Shown here: piece after piece, positions 8,205 through 19,386 of the stretch | How positions within the stretch are numbered: position 1 is the stretch's first letter | Layout: each line of letters starts with the position of its first letter | From: Gnetum montanum | Taxonomy: Eukaryota; Streptophyta; Gnetopsida; Gnetales; Gnetaceae | Direction of reading: 5' to 3' | Assembly (NCBI GenBank): GCA_015680685.1 | Contig: MNCI01037790.1 | Coordinates: forward strand, 325,473-362,074 | DNA: 36,602 bases | Translations under genes and position numbers: made by a program | Notes under the pieces: model-generated | The model's input: the letters and a program-made list of their open reading frames with translations, nothing else | Told to the model about the DNA's origin: nothing | Database searches by the model: none

Positions 8205-10060
8205 AAGCTGCTCAATTCCAAAGGAGTTGGGAAATCTGCTTAAACTCACTTTCTTGAACATAACCTGGATCAGTGGAAATATCCCGCAGGAATTGGGAAA
8301 TCTTACCAATGTGAGGGAGTTGTATTTTAGCCTGGGTAAGCTGAATGGAACTATTCCATGCCAGCTTGGAAATCTGAGCAGCTTGCAATATCTTGATCTG
8401 TCATTGCGCAAACAAAAAGGCCCAATGTCTTAATAGCTGGAAAAACTCTCAAAACTAGAAATTCTAATCTGGTCGCAAAAGTACTTCACAGGTTCAATCC
8501 CAAAGGAGTTGGGAAATCTTAACAAACTTACTTACTTTGCTCTGTACCCGGAAAGGCTGTCCACAAGTAGTCCATCTGGTCTGTGCCACTTGAAACACCT
8601 TCAAGATTTATTCATATCTACTGGGGTTCCATTTGCAGTACCAGACTGCATTGATCTGGTATCTCAATTAAGTTCCTTGACAGTATTCAGCAGCAGCGAG
8701 ATCCCAAAGGTCATTGGGAGTCCCGGCAAGTTGACATCACCCACTATGCAAGCCTTGCCCAGAGGATTGTGCTCCTTAACAAACTTGCAACTATTAGTTG
8801 TGAAGGATTCAGCATTGGTCGGCTCTATTCCAGAATCCATTGGTAACATGACAGCTAATTCGAATAAGCTTAAGCGGAAACCAGTTGAGCGGCGAAATTC
8901 CTGACAGTATGGGAAAGCTGGTAAATTTGATCTCCCTAGATATTTCTCATAGCAGGCTCACCGGTACCATACCTGCAGCAGTAGGAAACTGCAAGAAGTT
9001 ATCCTTTTTATCCATGCAAAGTAACAATTTCCGTGGTATGCTTTCTTCTGTAATATTTCCATCTTCCATGCTAGTTCTATCGACCAATAGGAATCATTTC
9101 TCTGGACCCTTGTTAAACTCTTTGATAAATTGCAAAATATCTCCTAGTATTAGATTTGAGAGGGATATGCTAACTGGTTTTCTGCCAGGTTATCTGAGTA
9201 TGCATAATCTCACAGTGCTAGATCTAGGCCATAACACCATAACATGTTTGAAGGGACCATTCCAGAATGGGTGGTCAATTTAACAAAGCTGCGGGTGTTG
9301 GACCTCTCCCACAATCATTTCCATGGCCTTGTCCCTTCCCACGTCAACATGCTAAAGCAATTTCAAGGGTCAGAAAGGGAAGAAGAACACGAGCCTTATT
9401 TTTTGTTCGGGAATTCTCACTGTCTGGTCATTTAGAATCCACGTTGCCATAGTGATGTTCATTGAGAAAGGGCTTGAACTCGAAGATGTGCATGTAATAG
9501 TAGGTAACAATGTGATAGACCTAGCTACCAACAATCTCACAGGTGAGATTCCAGAAAGCATAGGAGCCCTCACTACCTTGAGATTGCTGAATTTATCCAA
9601 TAATAGGCTCATTGGGAACATACCTTTATCAATGGGGACGTTGGGGACATTACAGCTCCTGGAAGAGCCGGATTTAAGCTGCAACAATTTTTTAGAAAAT
9701 TTCCAGATCAGTTGCAGTCATTGGACTTTTTAAGTGTTCTGAATGTTTCACATATTGGATTATGTGGTAGGATTCCCAAAAGCACACAATTTTCAACATT
9801 TGTTGAAAGTTCATTTGCAGTGAATAAATGTTTGTGGATTTCCTATCAGCAATCCATGCAAAGACAAAAATGAAACAATGTCAATAAAACACAAGATAGA
9901 GACAAAGTCTAATCATGATTGATAGGATTGGGTTAATGAACATGTATCACTAGTGGCATTTGGATTAGGTGATTGGTGAAGTTGGGTTAATGAACATGTA
10001 TCACTAATGGCATTTGGATTAGGATTTGAGCTATCATACGACGGCACAATTGTTTGTTTT
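8205..10060 (+). pseudogene. LRR receptor-like protein pseudogene
   Basis: Plant receptor-like proteins carry many extracellular leucine-rich repeats, one membrane helix and no kinase. Plant-type LRR units (LxxLxxLxLxxNxLxGxIP) are readable over about 1.7 kb, for example GNIPQELGNLTNV, GTIPCQLGNLSSLQYLDL, GEIPDSMGKLVNLISLDIS and LRVLDLSHNHFHGLVP. After a DLATNNLTGEIPESIG unit comes the usual C-terminal cap (GRIPKSTQFSTF, then ISNPCKDKNE), and then EHVSLVAFGLG, which resembles the start of the membrane segment. No kinase follows. Reading needs all three frames, with breaks near 8433-8450 (stops), 8860, 9240, 9440, 9690 and 9830. The signal peptide and first repeats are missing, so it is a decayed fragment. 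It starts about 80 bp from the broken end of the GDSL relic on the other strand. Confidence 0.9.
9928..10023 (+). repeat. Tandem duplication at the end of the LRR pseudogene
   Basis: A 42-base segment at 9928-9969 recurs at 9982-10023 with a single base change, period 54. It encodes WVNEHVSLVAFGLG and WVNEHVSLMAFGLG, the stretch entering the membrane segment. The near identity shows it arose after most of the other damage. Confidence 0.9.
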
Positions 10061-10814
10061 TTTGAACCTACCTGTAAGTTTCTTTTTTTAGCTTTCCTAC
10101 AAGTGAGCCTTCATAACTATCTTATTGTATCAATTTCAATGTGTCTATGTTGATCAATAAGCTTGCATTCATGCATAAACCTACTTGGTCTAGGATCTGG
10201 CAAGATGAGCATTAAGGCTCTAAATAATGATACTTTTATATCTTTATGATTTTTATTGTACTACAATATTAATCTATGCTTTATGCATGGTTTAAATATT
10301 TAGCATATGCTTTTGTTATATTCTCAAGTCTGCATGTAATAATGTATTTCATGAATTACTATCAAAAGCATATATTAATTGTATGCTTTTTTATGGATAA
10401 AAATGTTTAGCAGCCCTAAGACTATTAATATAGCTATATACAAGGAGCTGATCTTTTAGCCCATCTCTTTTTATTAAGACAAAGCTAGAATAATGATGGT
10501 AGAGCAATCCTTTTTAGATTTGTAGTTTTATCTAAATTGCTTCATTATGTAACTTGTAAAATATTATCAATGCAAATAGCATTCAAATTTTGTAAAGATT
10601 TGCTGGTTATTGCTACATTGATGCAACATTCGTGCTTTCTTTTTGTTCATTTGCTGGGCCGTGCTATGGTTCCAAAGATTTTTTGGGTCCTAAGATCAAT
10701 CATACCATGTGACAAATTTAATCTGAAATCACTTAATTAAAATAACTCTGCTCATATGTGAAATTGTGTACTTTGTCATGCATTCTATGTTGGGAAAAAG
10801 TTAAAACATAAAGA
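10061..10814. other. Unassigned AT-rich DNA
   Basis: No domain, RNA gene or clear repeat is seen. The 67-residue frame at 10537-10740 has no recognisable feature. This is flanking sequence between the LRR pseudogene and the second GDSL scrap. Confidence 0.5.
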
Positions 10815-11085
10815 ACAATTAGTTCTGTATCAACAATGAGAAAAGTAGAATTAAATAAGATTTTTATTCGTCAGAGATTTGTATTTGTAATGGAAACAAA
10901 GTAAGAAGAAGGAAAAAGTACTGTTATGATTTTTCTGCCCAACGTTTGCAAACACTACCTTAGCTCAGCAAATAGATTAACTGGAATACCATCTTTTATT
11001 ATGTAATATTCACTATTGTTTACAACTTGGTTTTGTACTTGAAGTAGTTAACTTGGTGTGTCGGTCCCCAACAGTTTCTACTTCA
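10815..11085 (-). pseudogene. Second, very decayed GDSL lipase fragment
   Basis: This stretch lines up by eye with 7515-7850 of the first GDSL pseudogene in the same orientation. Shared blocks include ctgtatc..caatgagaa, agtactgttatga and a segment that reads on the minus strand as QVNYFKYKTKL, against QIDYLNQYKKKL in the first copy. Much of the middle (block B) is deleted. It suggests that GDSL genes were tandemly duplicated here before decay. Confidence is limited because no long frame remains. Confidence 0.55.
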
Positions 11086-11602
11086 GCTTAACAAAAACTC
11101 ATTCTCTAGGTATAGATTTGAAATAAATAAAAAAAACCTTTGTTTCTTTGAGTTAATAAGTATTAAATACATTTAAGAACATAGAGTGATTTTAATGACA
11201 AATAAGAGAAACATTTCATTTGTTCAGGTGTTTTACCTAAACTTGGCTGAAGGAAATAATTCTTGATACATGTGTAGGGCAATCTAGTTTTGCAAAATAT
11301 CTTTGGTCATGGACATTGTTGTGGGTGGTTTGTTTGAAACACTTACAGAATCTTGTAACGTGCAACTTTTCATCTCTTGGCTGTCGTCTAATGTTTCAAT
11401 AGCACATGCAAATCAAACAAATTAACATCTTTTCATGGTTTCATTGAGATTTATTATTTCAAGTTAAAATAGGATATAGCTATGAGTTAAGATTATCAAT
11501 AATCCATAGAAGATCAACAAATCATTGTTCAAGTCATCATGCTCATCTTCCTAGGAGGGTCGATAGATGAGCAGAAGCTTAATCTTTTGCAATGACAACA
11601 CC
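11086..11602. other. Unassigned AT-rich DNA
   Basis: Nothing recognisable. The first part could be decayed intron of the GDSL scrap, but the match fades. Confidence 0.45.
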
Positions 11603-11734
11603 CAAGCTCAAACTCAAGTCTTTGACTTGAGAAATGAACACCTTACCATCATTCTAAGTCATTATCCCCAAGCTCAAACTCAAGTCTTTGACTTGAAAAA
11701 TGAGCACCTTACCATCGTTCTAAATCATTACCCC
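11603..11734 (+). repeat. 66-bp tandem duplication (two units)
   Basis: Units 11603-11668 and 11669-11734 are adjacent and differ at about five positions. The period is 66, a multiple of three, and both units are open in the same short plus frame (11567-11833, 88 residues), each giving a 22-residue unit beginning QAQTQVFDL. I do not recognise the peptide. Confidence 0.85.
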
Positions 11735-13854
11735 TATTATCAAGAAGTCATCATCATCATCCTTGCCTTGTCCCAACAAAATAAAGTTGACTACATGAGT
11801 TCTTTTTCACCATTCGTCTCTATGAATAGCTAATTTTTTGTTTATTTGTCCTACAGGTCATTTTTGAAGCTGCAGAAAACCCTTCCCATTTTTAAAAAGG
11901 GAAAGTTTCCACAATTTTTTAATTTCTTTGCAAATAAGAAATCATAATATTAAATTTTAATTAACTTAGCAATTATATAACTCTACAAATTTATTTGTTT
12001 GTCTTCTGGTTATGTGCATTTCAATCTCTCTTAGTTATTTGCATTTCAGTAATACCTTTGCAGTTTGTGTATCTTTTTGAAATTTTAATATTAGTGTTTT
12101 GCAATGCTGTATCTTCTTATCATTTACAGTTACCATAACATTTTTGTTTATACCATTAACCAATGAAACAGGCCCAAATGGTCTACCCCTTCACAAGGAT
12201 TTATGGAAATGCTCCCAATATGAGTAAGGTTATATATCTTGAAAATTACTTATAATTGAATCATTGAAGTTGATCTGTTATCATTAATACTTTAACAATG
12301 AGGTGTTAGATTAGTGGTATAAGCCTTACCTTGGTAACCTCAAGTGATAGGTACAATACAAGAATTCTAAAAGTAGTCAAATACATTCAAATAGTCCCAA
12401 CAGCCTTAAAATAAAAATTTCATAATATCACTAGTTTTTTATCCACAACTCTCTTTTCTGATTTTCTGTTGTATTTTAGCTGCAGTTACGTTGCTACGTT
12501 GGTTACAAAGTTATTGATTTGTTAATTCATACAGCTTTCAATCATTAAATTACAAGATTCTGCTATGATCCTAAAGCATTGTTCTACCTAATGCTTAACA
12601 GGCATATAGAAATATGGTTATTCCTCTACTAATTGGCATTGCAACTAAATACAACATATGAGATACTGACATGAAGACCAAGGAAGGAAGCAAGCATGAG
12701 AGCCAATGGAAGGAACCTTTAAATAACCATTCTGATCATGCATTGATGGATAATGCATATTGGCAAATTGAGTTAAGTTAGCAGAGAGGTCAAGCCTTTT
12801 ATGCTAAATATGAATTCAAATTTAAATAAGGAAAACATTGTTAATCAAAGCATATAAAGTTCATATTTTGATATGCAAAATTGATCATATTTTGATGCAC
12901 AGAAAAGATCAGGATTATTTTAATAAATATATGGACAAGAAGGCTGGTAGGATTCAGCCTAAGGGTTTCTTCAAACCAACATCAAAATATGCTAAAATAA
13001 TAGACATGATATTTGAAGTAAAGAAAATAAAAAGGAACACAAATAATGTAGCTTCCATAGCTTTTGAAGTTCTGGCCTCCAATAGGATAGAGAAGCTCGC
13101 ATTGTACCACTATATCTCAAGGAAATTGTAAGTTGGGAAAGTACGAAAATATATTACTACTTTGATAGCTCTGCTGAAAATAAATGATAGTACACAGGAA
13201 GATTCAAAAACCAAACATAATACAACCTCCCAAAACTAGTCTATAGATTCCATAAGGACAACCTGTTTCATATAAATAAAAGTAACCAAATATAATAGCA
13301 ACAACTTTGATAACAGTGTAATATTAAAAATTATAAAACAATTCAACAAGTTAGGCAGCCAGTTAAAAAGGCTCATAAAACTGAGCATAGTTGAAATTCC
13401 AAAATAAAATAAAATAAAACTTCTCATTGGTTAATTTCAAAACGTTGAGTATCATACTTAAGCAATTAAAGAATATATATTCAACGTGTTGTAGAAGAAG
13501 GTTTTCCAAAGTTAACATTCAATCTTATCGTGAAAAAAAAAATGCAAGTTATGCATGGTACAGTGTTCATACGTTATCACATCAAATATAATATTTAATA
13601 AAGATTTTACAAGTTGAATGTTGGACATGTGGGTGGTGTAGTTGATAATCACGGCCGGTTCACATGAAAGCTCAAACACAATTATGGAAATATACATCCT
13701 TTTCAAAGTCTGTGTCAATTGAAACATCTGCAGTTCAAATAAAGGCTCAGTCATAGAGATAGAGATAAAGATGGGTTTCCTCTAATTCAGATGAACATAT
13801 AAGATGAGATTAAACAACATTGTTCAGATAATGCAAGCTTGGATGGCTGGGGTT
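11735..13854. other. Unassigned AT-rich DNA
   Basis: About 2.1 kb without a recognisable gene. A 97-residue plus frame at 12838-13131 has a lysine-rich composition and no known motif. A possible splice-acceptor-like site (aaacag before gcccaaatgg, about 12171) leads only to a short open stretch. I find no support for a gene. Confidence 0.45.
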
Positions 13855-14260
13855 GACCATGAATCCTGATTTATACTAAATTGCTTTTGTGCATGTCTGC
13901 AATGCTCTGGCTGACCTCAATTTCTAATAAAAACAGAAATCAATTTCACCTTACAAAAGTTCAGAACCCATATAATTGAGAGAATCAATATCTTGAAATT
14001 CAAAATCTTTCTGTATAAGCATACATTCTCAGGGAAAGATATTTAATGTCTAGTAAACAGAGTCAAAAAGAAAAAAGGAGATGAAAGTCTCAGCCTACAA
14101 CCAAGCATGAGGGTTAACATAATAACATTTCAAATTCTATAACTAACATATATGTCTAGAAACATGAATTCAGTCCCTCTCTATTCTAACTTACCTGCAC
14201 TGAAATATGTTACATTATAGCTAATTAAATTTGGTTGTCTTACTTTAATGCCAAAACAAT
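13855..14260 (+). repeat. Diverged direct repeat, copy 1 (partner 31690-32120)
   Basis: From the ggatg near 13841 to about 14260 the sequence can be followed, with small indels, in 31690-32120 in the same orientation. Shared blocks include tactaaattgcttttgtgcatg, the cacctt..caaaagttca block, tttaatgtctag and the ctaca/tgcactgaa...atgt block. It has no coding features. The right-hand copy begins soon after the end of the gypsy LTR at 31653. The identity of the repeat is unknown; it may be intron or flank of a duplicated gene. Confidence 0.75.
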
Positions 14261-14449
14261 ACAGCTTCTTGGCAAAAACACATGAATAAGTACTCATTGA
14301 TAATGCAGTTTTGGTAAAGTCAGTGATTTCTTTTGGATCTTAAACAAATAGACCTCACGAAACACAAGATTAAAATACCTAATCATAAAGATTCAGTTGA
14401 CTCCAAACTCCTTAAAAACTCGATAATTTTTGAAGCTACATTAACATAA

Positions 14450-14694
14450 GGGCATGTTCGGTTACCCAATTCTTTGGGTGCTGTTTGTACATCATCAACT
14501 CATCATATTTAGAAAATTGTTTAATTTCGGTTAATTCTTTACCTAGATGATTCATTTGATTCATGTTAGCTTATCATTTCGTTTTTTTAGATTCTATTCA
14601 AATTTCACCGCAAAATGTGTAATTGCCTATGGAGCCATGAACCCAACATCTTTTCATATTCAACATTCAAGAATTCACACAACCAAAGAGGCCC
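14450..14694. mobile_element. MITE-like element with hAT-type inverted ends
   Basis: The 245-bp segment starts gggcatgttcggttac and ends with a sequence whose complement reads gggcctctttggttgtg. These are imperfect terminal inverted repeats of the GGGCxTGTTxGGTT kind common in plant hAT-related MITEs. There is no coding potential. The eight bases on each side (taacataa and taggtgta) are not a clear target duplication, so this is an old or degraded copy. Confidence 0.5.
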
Positions 14695-14915
14695 TAGGTG
14701 TACAATGCAAATGGAACTCAATAAGTTAATTTAATAAATACAGGCAGCAGACCTCAAGAAAATTCTAGTCTCATCTAGAATCAAGCAAATGCACAGTGCT
14801 AAAAACATTTTAACAGTTTTGCTAAAATTGAGGAAGCAAAACAGCTAATTTAAACATCTATATATCATCCTACTTCAAATAAAAACATAAAATATTTTGC
14901 TTTAAAGATCACACC

Positions 14916-15548
14916 TTATGCCCTGTGCTGTAGAACATATTCATCAAACCTGGCAGCATCCGCCTTGATCTGAATAATGAACTTCTTGGCTACAGCATTC
15001 AAATGCATTCGAATCCACTCCTTCATCTGATCAAACCAACCCTAACATCATTTTCTTCTTTCTCAGCAACGTCACTGGTTCTCACAAGGTCTTCCTCAAC
15101 TCCCGACTTGTCACATTACTTTCTCTTATTTCCGGTTCTTAAAACCATGTCATCAGGAGGAAGGCGTGCATTTTCAACCTTACGCGCTATTTGACACAAA
15201 GTACAATTTCTTCCCCATTTTGCATAACATCGCCGTCATGCAGAGGCCGGAACTCGAGCGGAGGAAGCACGGAGTCGTTGAGAATTGTGCCGTTTGACGT
15301 ATTCAGGTCTTCAATTTCCCACTGCCAGGGAGAATTAAGCTGTATCAGAAAATTCTTTCTAATGTAGCTGATATGAAAAAAAGTAACAGACAAACAACTA
15401 CCAGTTATTCCCTCTTCTTTCGTTAATGTCAAGGAAAATAACAAAACGAATGCAATGACATCCGCTGATTTAACGTTTCGCCAGCGCGAGGACATTTCAA
15501 AATTTGCAGAGAAAGAGGCCCTGCTTCTTCTGCTTGTTGTTGCTCCAT
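14916..15548 (-). pseudogene. FHA-domain protein pseudogene
   Basis: FHA domains bind phosphothreonine peptides. The minus strand opens at an ATG (15548-15546) with LSLQILKCPRAGETL, the start typical of a plant family of small FHA proteins (Arabidopsis At4g14490 type). In another frame come EEGITGSCLSVTFF and then WEIEDLNTSNGTILNDS and LHDGDVMQNGEE, the core FHA strand with the SNGT loop. A middle part (VENARLPPDDM, SDVAEKEENDV) and a helical C-terminus (FDQMKEWIRMHL, KADAARFDEYVLQ) end at a stop at 14918-14916. That is the family's expected order and length (about 200 residues). Frame changes after GETL, at the end of the FHA core and before FDQM, plus one in-frame stop (AGA AAG TAA), make it a pseudogene. 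Confidence 0.85.
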
Positions 15549-16239
15549 TGCAGGAATCGTTTTTTCACCCCCGCCTGCGCTAGTTTCGAAAATCTTCTAA
15601 GCCAATGATCGAGATCACGCTGTGTCATTTAAATTTCAAATTGAAATCAAGAAGAATTGCAGGGCGTGAATGTAAGGGCACTAAAGCCCTACGATTTACC
15701 ACGTGAAGTAAAGGTCATCACCGGTAGGCTTAGTAATGCTTATCACGTTAAACGGGTCTTACAAGGAACGGCAGACTTTTACCTTTTAACTTAGTGAGAA
15801 ACCTCCTCGGATTTTTAACTTAGAACCTCATTAAAAATAATTAAACTTTGTTTTGTTAACACTATTGTAACCTTAGCATAGTCATAGCATGAAGAAAGTG
15901 CATGGGGAAGGTGGAGATGGGATGGAAGGAGTATATGAAGGTAATTTTAATTTTTTTTATAGAATATTTACCTTTAAGATACAATATCTCAGTACCATGT
16001 TATATTGTTAGTTGATAAGATTAATATATTTATTATAGTACTTTGTGAATGTTAGCAGATGCACATAGTTGTTCTATATCCAAGTGCAAGTTGCAACTTG
16101 TGAAATCATAGAAAACTCTTGAATATCATTCCTAAAATCAATGCTAGTAAACATAAAGATACCATAGAAAAGGATTTAATAAAACCTCTCAAAAACAAAT
16201 AGGATATAATAGAAAGAGACTAAATGACAGTAAGCTTAG
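15549..16239. other. Unassigned DNA upstream of the FHA pseudogene
   Basis: About 690 bp. The part next to 15548 would be the FHA gene's 5' flank and contains cacgtg near 15700; nothing else is recognisable. Confidence 0.4.
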
Positions 16240-17380
16240 TTGCACAATGCAACTATTTTCAAAGAAACTCTAATTGCACAATGGGAGTATATGGTTAGCA
16301 AAATGGCATTGTTGGATGAAATCCATGAACAAAATAAAGAAATTCTTCAAAGGGTATTAGCCCTCGAAGAGAAGATTGAGGGAAAAAATGAGACTAGTGT
16401 TGCTCCAAAGGATAATGAATAGATTTTACTAAAATTAACAAAACTTGAACCTAAAGTGGAGGAAAATAAAAATGAATCTAATCTTGAAGGAACATAAATA
16501 AAGATGAAATTTGTAATCGCATAAGTTTTCAAAGAGCAAGATGAAAAAAAGGGCAAAAGAAAAAATTTGTGTTTTGTAGGCATTATAGAGATAAAGGGTG
16601 AAACAAATGAATCTTTATTTAAGAAAGTTGGAAAACTTATAGATGGTATGCATATAACTTCTCCAAAAATTCATAAAGTTTTTAGGGTTACAAGGTGAAT
16701 GTCATGAAAAGACCTAACACATAATTGTTAAGTTTTAAGATATAGAAGATAGAGTGCCTGTTTAGAGACATCGAAGCCACATAAAGAAAATTGAGAATAG
16801 GAAAAACATTTAGATAAATAAGGATCTTACTCAAAAGGAATTTGCACAAAGGGCTAAACCATGGAAAAAGGTTAAGGTAGCTTATTCACAGGGTTTTGTA
16901 GCATTCTTAAATACTAGCACTATGGTAGTCATTACAAATAAGAAGTATTTCAAAAATTATTCAAAAAATGTATAGGCCCTTTAAGGTCTGGATTTCTTAA
17001 CATTGATGGTAGAATTGCAAATAAAGTTGCTTCTTTAACTAGTATTAGCTTCTTTGATAGCTTTGATATTTTTGGTTTTCTTGAAACTTGGGAAGATGTT
17101 GGTTCTATAGAGTTTATAATTCTTGGATTTATTAAATATGCTTAGCTAAAAATCCTATGTCAACATGGTTGTGATTTCATTGTCATATGCTATTTTGCTC
17201 CTAGAGATGGTATATTGTATGCTTCTATAGAGCTGTCCTGTGATTATCCTTTTCAGTTCTTAGGCAAAGATATTGTAGAATTTGCAACAAAAGGCTTAGG
17301 ATTTATTTGTGGAGGTTTTAATGCAATGATTGGTTGAGAGCAAACAAAAATTATTTGTGGAGATTTTTATGCATGACACA
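16240..17380 (+). mobile_element. Decayed L1-type LINE fragment (ORF1 and endonuclease)
   Basis: LINEs copy themselves from RNA at a nick made by their endonuclease. The ORF1 part (16240-16974) shows a coiled-coil-like segment (LLDEIHEQNKEILQRVLALEE), then NLCFVGIIEI, HKVFRV and KDLTQKEFAQRAKPWKKVK, in the order seen in LINE ORF1 proteins; several stops break it. The ORF2 part (16975-17337) reads FLNIDGRIANKVASL, FGFLETWEDVGSIEF, YFAPRDGIL and GGFNAMIG, matching the N-G-L-N, ETW and GDFN-A-G motifs of the endonuclease domain. About 100 residues between ETW and YFAP look deleted, and the GDFN Asp is Gly. No reverse transcriptase follows. An old, 3'-truncated copy. Confidence 0.8.
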
Positions 17381-17630
17381 TCATCATGTTGAACATATAC
17401 ATGCACCGAAGTCCACCATTCCTTTCTCTAAGAATATTTTTTTTCACCTCATATTCACTATCACTTAGCCATGTAATTTTAAGTCATTAGTCTTAGTTTC
17501 CTTGACATTGCTTTACCATTCATACCTCATACAGTGATAAGGTTAAGCCAAATTTTAAACTAACATCACCTCTACAACGCAACCTTTCTATTAAAAATCT
17601 CAAGTTGCATAAACAAAAATGTTCCACATG
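17381..17630. other. Unassigned flank between LINE and gypsy cluster
   Basis: Nothing recognisable; ends in ccacatg directly before the LTR at 17631. Confidence 0.4.
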
Positions 17631-18447
17631 TGATGAATGGCGGGTACCCCTACATCACACCATATGAATCACAAGCGTTCATGCACAATCTAGTCAAATT
17701 CTATGGATGGGACTAGTTGTGGTATCTAGATTGTTAAGCATTGATCATAGGACATTGTCTTCCCACTTGGACTAGTGGTAGCTTTGTCATGGATGGTTTA
17801 GTCCAAAGTAAGGCATAGGATAATTGATGTTGTTAGGCCCTGATTACTCTTAGCGATAAACATAATTGAGAATGATCATCTGGTCATGACTTACTGTAAA
17901 TGCCTTGGGCTCATGTAACTATTACTGGGTTACCAAGAATTATGATACTAGGTGAACCAAGAAATAACACTATTGGGATTACCAAACAATTACACTTAAA
18001 TGTTCAAAACTAGTCATACCCATTCTGCTTTATTGATGAACAAGTAAGTAAAGTACTTGGAAATGTAAATGATTAAACTAATAAAACAATAAAAGCTATG
18101 CTAAGTAAAATCGTAAAACTAAGTGGATGCTGCAATGATAAAAAGCAATCTCAATCTCCAAGTAAACTTCACTTGAGTAAAGATTCCATACAACTGCTTA
18201 ACACCACATTGTGGGCATTCACTCTATTGTTAAAATTACAAAACGAAATTGCAAGAATCTACCTAAGGATGGACTAAAAGTTCTTTGGATCCATGCATCC
18301 AAGTGTTGTATTTGTCAACTGCACACATCCCACGATATTGAATATATGACATCGTTGATACAATATTGTTGGTGGATAAAAATTGACTTTTCATCAAATA
18401 GATGCGATATAGCATCAGCCATATCCTAGCCAATTGATGATTCATCA
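17631..18447 (-). repeat. Gypsy LTR, copy A (817 bp)
   Basis: On the minus strand it starts TGATGAATCATC after a TGTGGGGGTA purine tract (about 18448-18460) and ends with GTAGGGGTACCCGCCATTCATCA. Both ends match LTR copies B and C. The interior can be followed against copy C (for example ACTTGGATGCATGG, ATTCTTGCAATTT, AATAGAGT). The TATA box seen in B and C is degraded here (ACAAATACAA in its place). It is the 3' LTR of a minus-strand element. Confidence 0.85.
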
Positions 18448-19386
18448 TACCCCCACAATTGACTAAAAACTCATCCCTGAGTGAACAAAAGGAAAAATAA
18501 GTTCCTTACAAACTATTGGGAAGGTATGGGATTATTGACTGACTCTAACTACTGACTGACTTTGAGTGTCGTAGTTGTGTGTATAAAAATGACATAGTTA
18601 CATGAAAAAAAAAATTGAAGTGGCTTGATGTAGTTCATATTTTGGAGTGATGGCTCTACCATTGGCTTCTTCCCTTTGTCATCAAGCTTTTGAAAAGTTT
18701 CTTCTCTTCTGTCCCTATCTTCTTTTTCCATATGTCCTTTCTATTGAGTATGACATAGAGACTCTTTTAATTTTCACTGTAGCATCAACCTATTTGTTTT
18801 GCCAAAATTGGTAGGTTTCTCCTAAGTTCCATTCATTGCTATTAATTAGTATGGGCCATAACGGAGATGCTTGGAGTTGCATCTTCACTGCTTCTAAAGC
18901 TAATTCCATAAAGAAACCAAAATTTAGTCCCACAATGATTGTGGACATGATTGATCTTCTTGGATGCCTTGGAGGCAATCTGGTGATAGTGTGAGTCACT
19001 ATCCTTATTTAGGTGCTTGTGGAATTTTTGCCTCTCCTTGGGTTGAGTGCTATGTAGCAGGAGTTTCTTGATGAATGTTGTATGATTAAGCCTCTTTCTT
19101 TACGTGTTCTACTTGTGGGGTTTGTTTCCTTGCTCAACCTCTCCCATGGCCTCTTGGTCTTTTGCTCCTGTGTTATGAAGGTCCTCCTTCTGGTATCCTC
19201 TTTGGAACCATCTGCAATCAATCAAGAGCTTAGGATTTCCAAAATGTTTTCATTGGTACTTAATTGTTCATAATCCCTCTCATACTCTTGGTTAGATCAA
19301 GTTCTTATCATCTCATGATTATAGAGTTAGAAAAATTGCAAAAAGGAACCCCTTAAATGTTATATTATTTAGTTACTTATGACCTT
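18448..19386 (-). mobile_element. Internal sequence of gypsy element A (3' part)
   Basis: The first ~90 bases next to LTR A repeat those next to LTR B and, inverted, those before LTR C (ggaaggtatgggattattgac block). This marks it as the 3' end of an element of the same family. The rest reads on the minus strand as short Arg/Lys-rich frames (EDTRRRTFITQEQKTKRPW, TRLPPRHPRRS) that may be gag-like but show no zinc knuckle. No primer site lies at 19386, so A and B are not simply the two LTRs of one small element. Confidence 0.6.

Noticed and set aside
8205-10060. An LRR receptor kinase
   Set aside because: The C-terminal cap is followed by a membrane-like start and then unrelated DNA; no kinase motif is found in any frame downstream.
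12838-13131. A 97-residue Lys-rich plus frame as a gene
   Set aside because: No recognisable domain, AT-rich context and no supporting splice or promoter signals.
15187-15495. A 102-residue intact FHA protein starting at 15495
   Set aside because: The family's N-terminus lies further upstream in another frame (from 15548) and the C-terminus in yet another, so this frame is only the middle of a pseudogene.
18448-19386. LTR A and LTR B as the two ends of one small non-autonomous element
   Set aside because: Same orientation and spacing fit, but no primer site follows the inner end of LTR B, and LTR B continues into its own polypurine tract and integrase on the other side.
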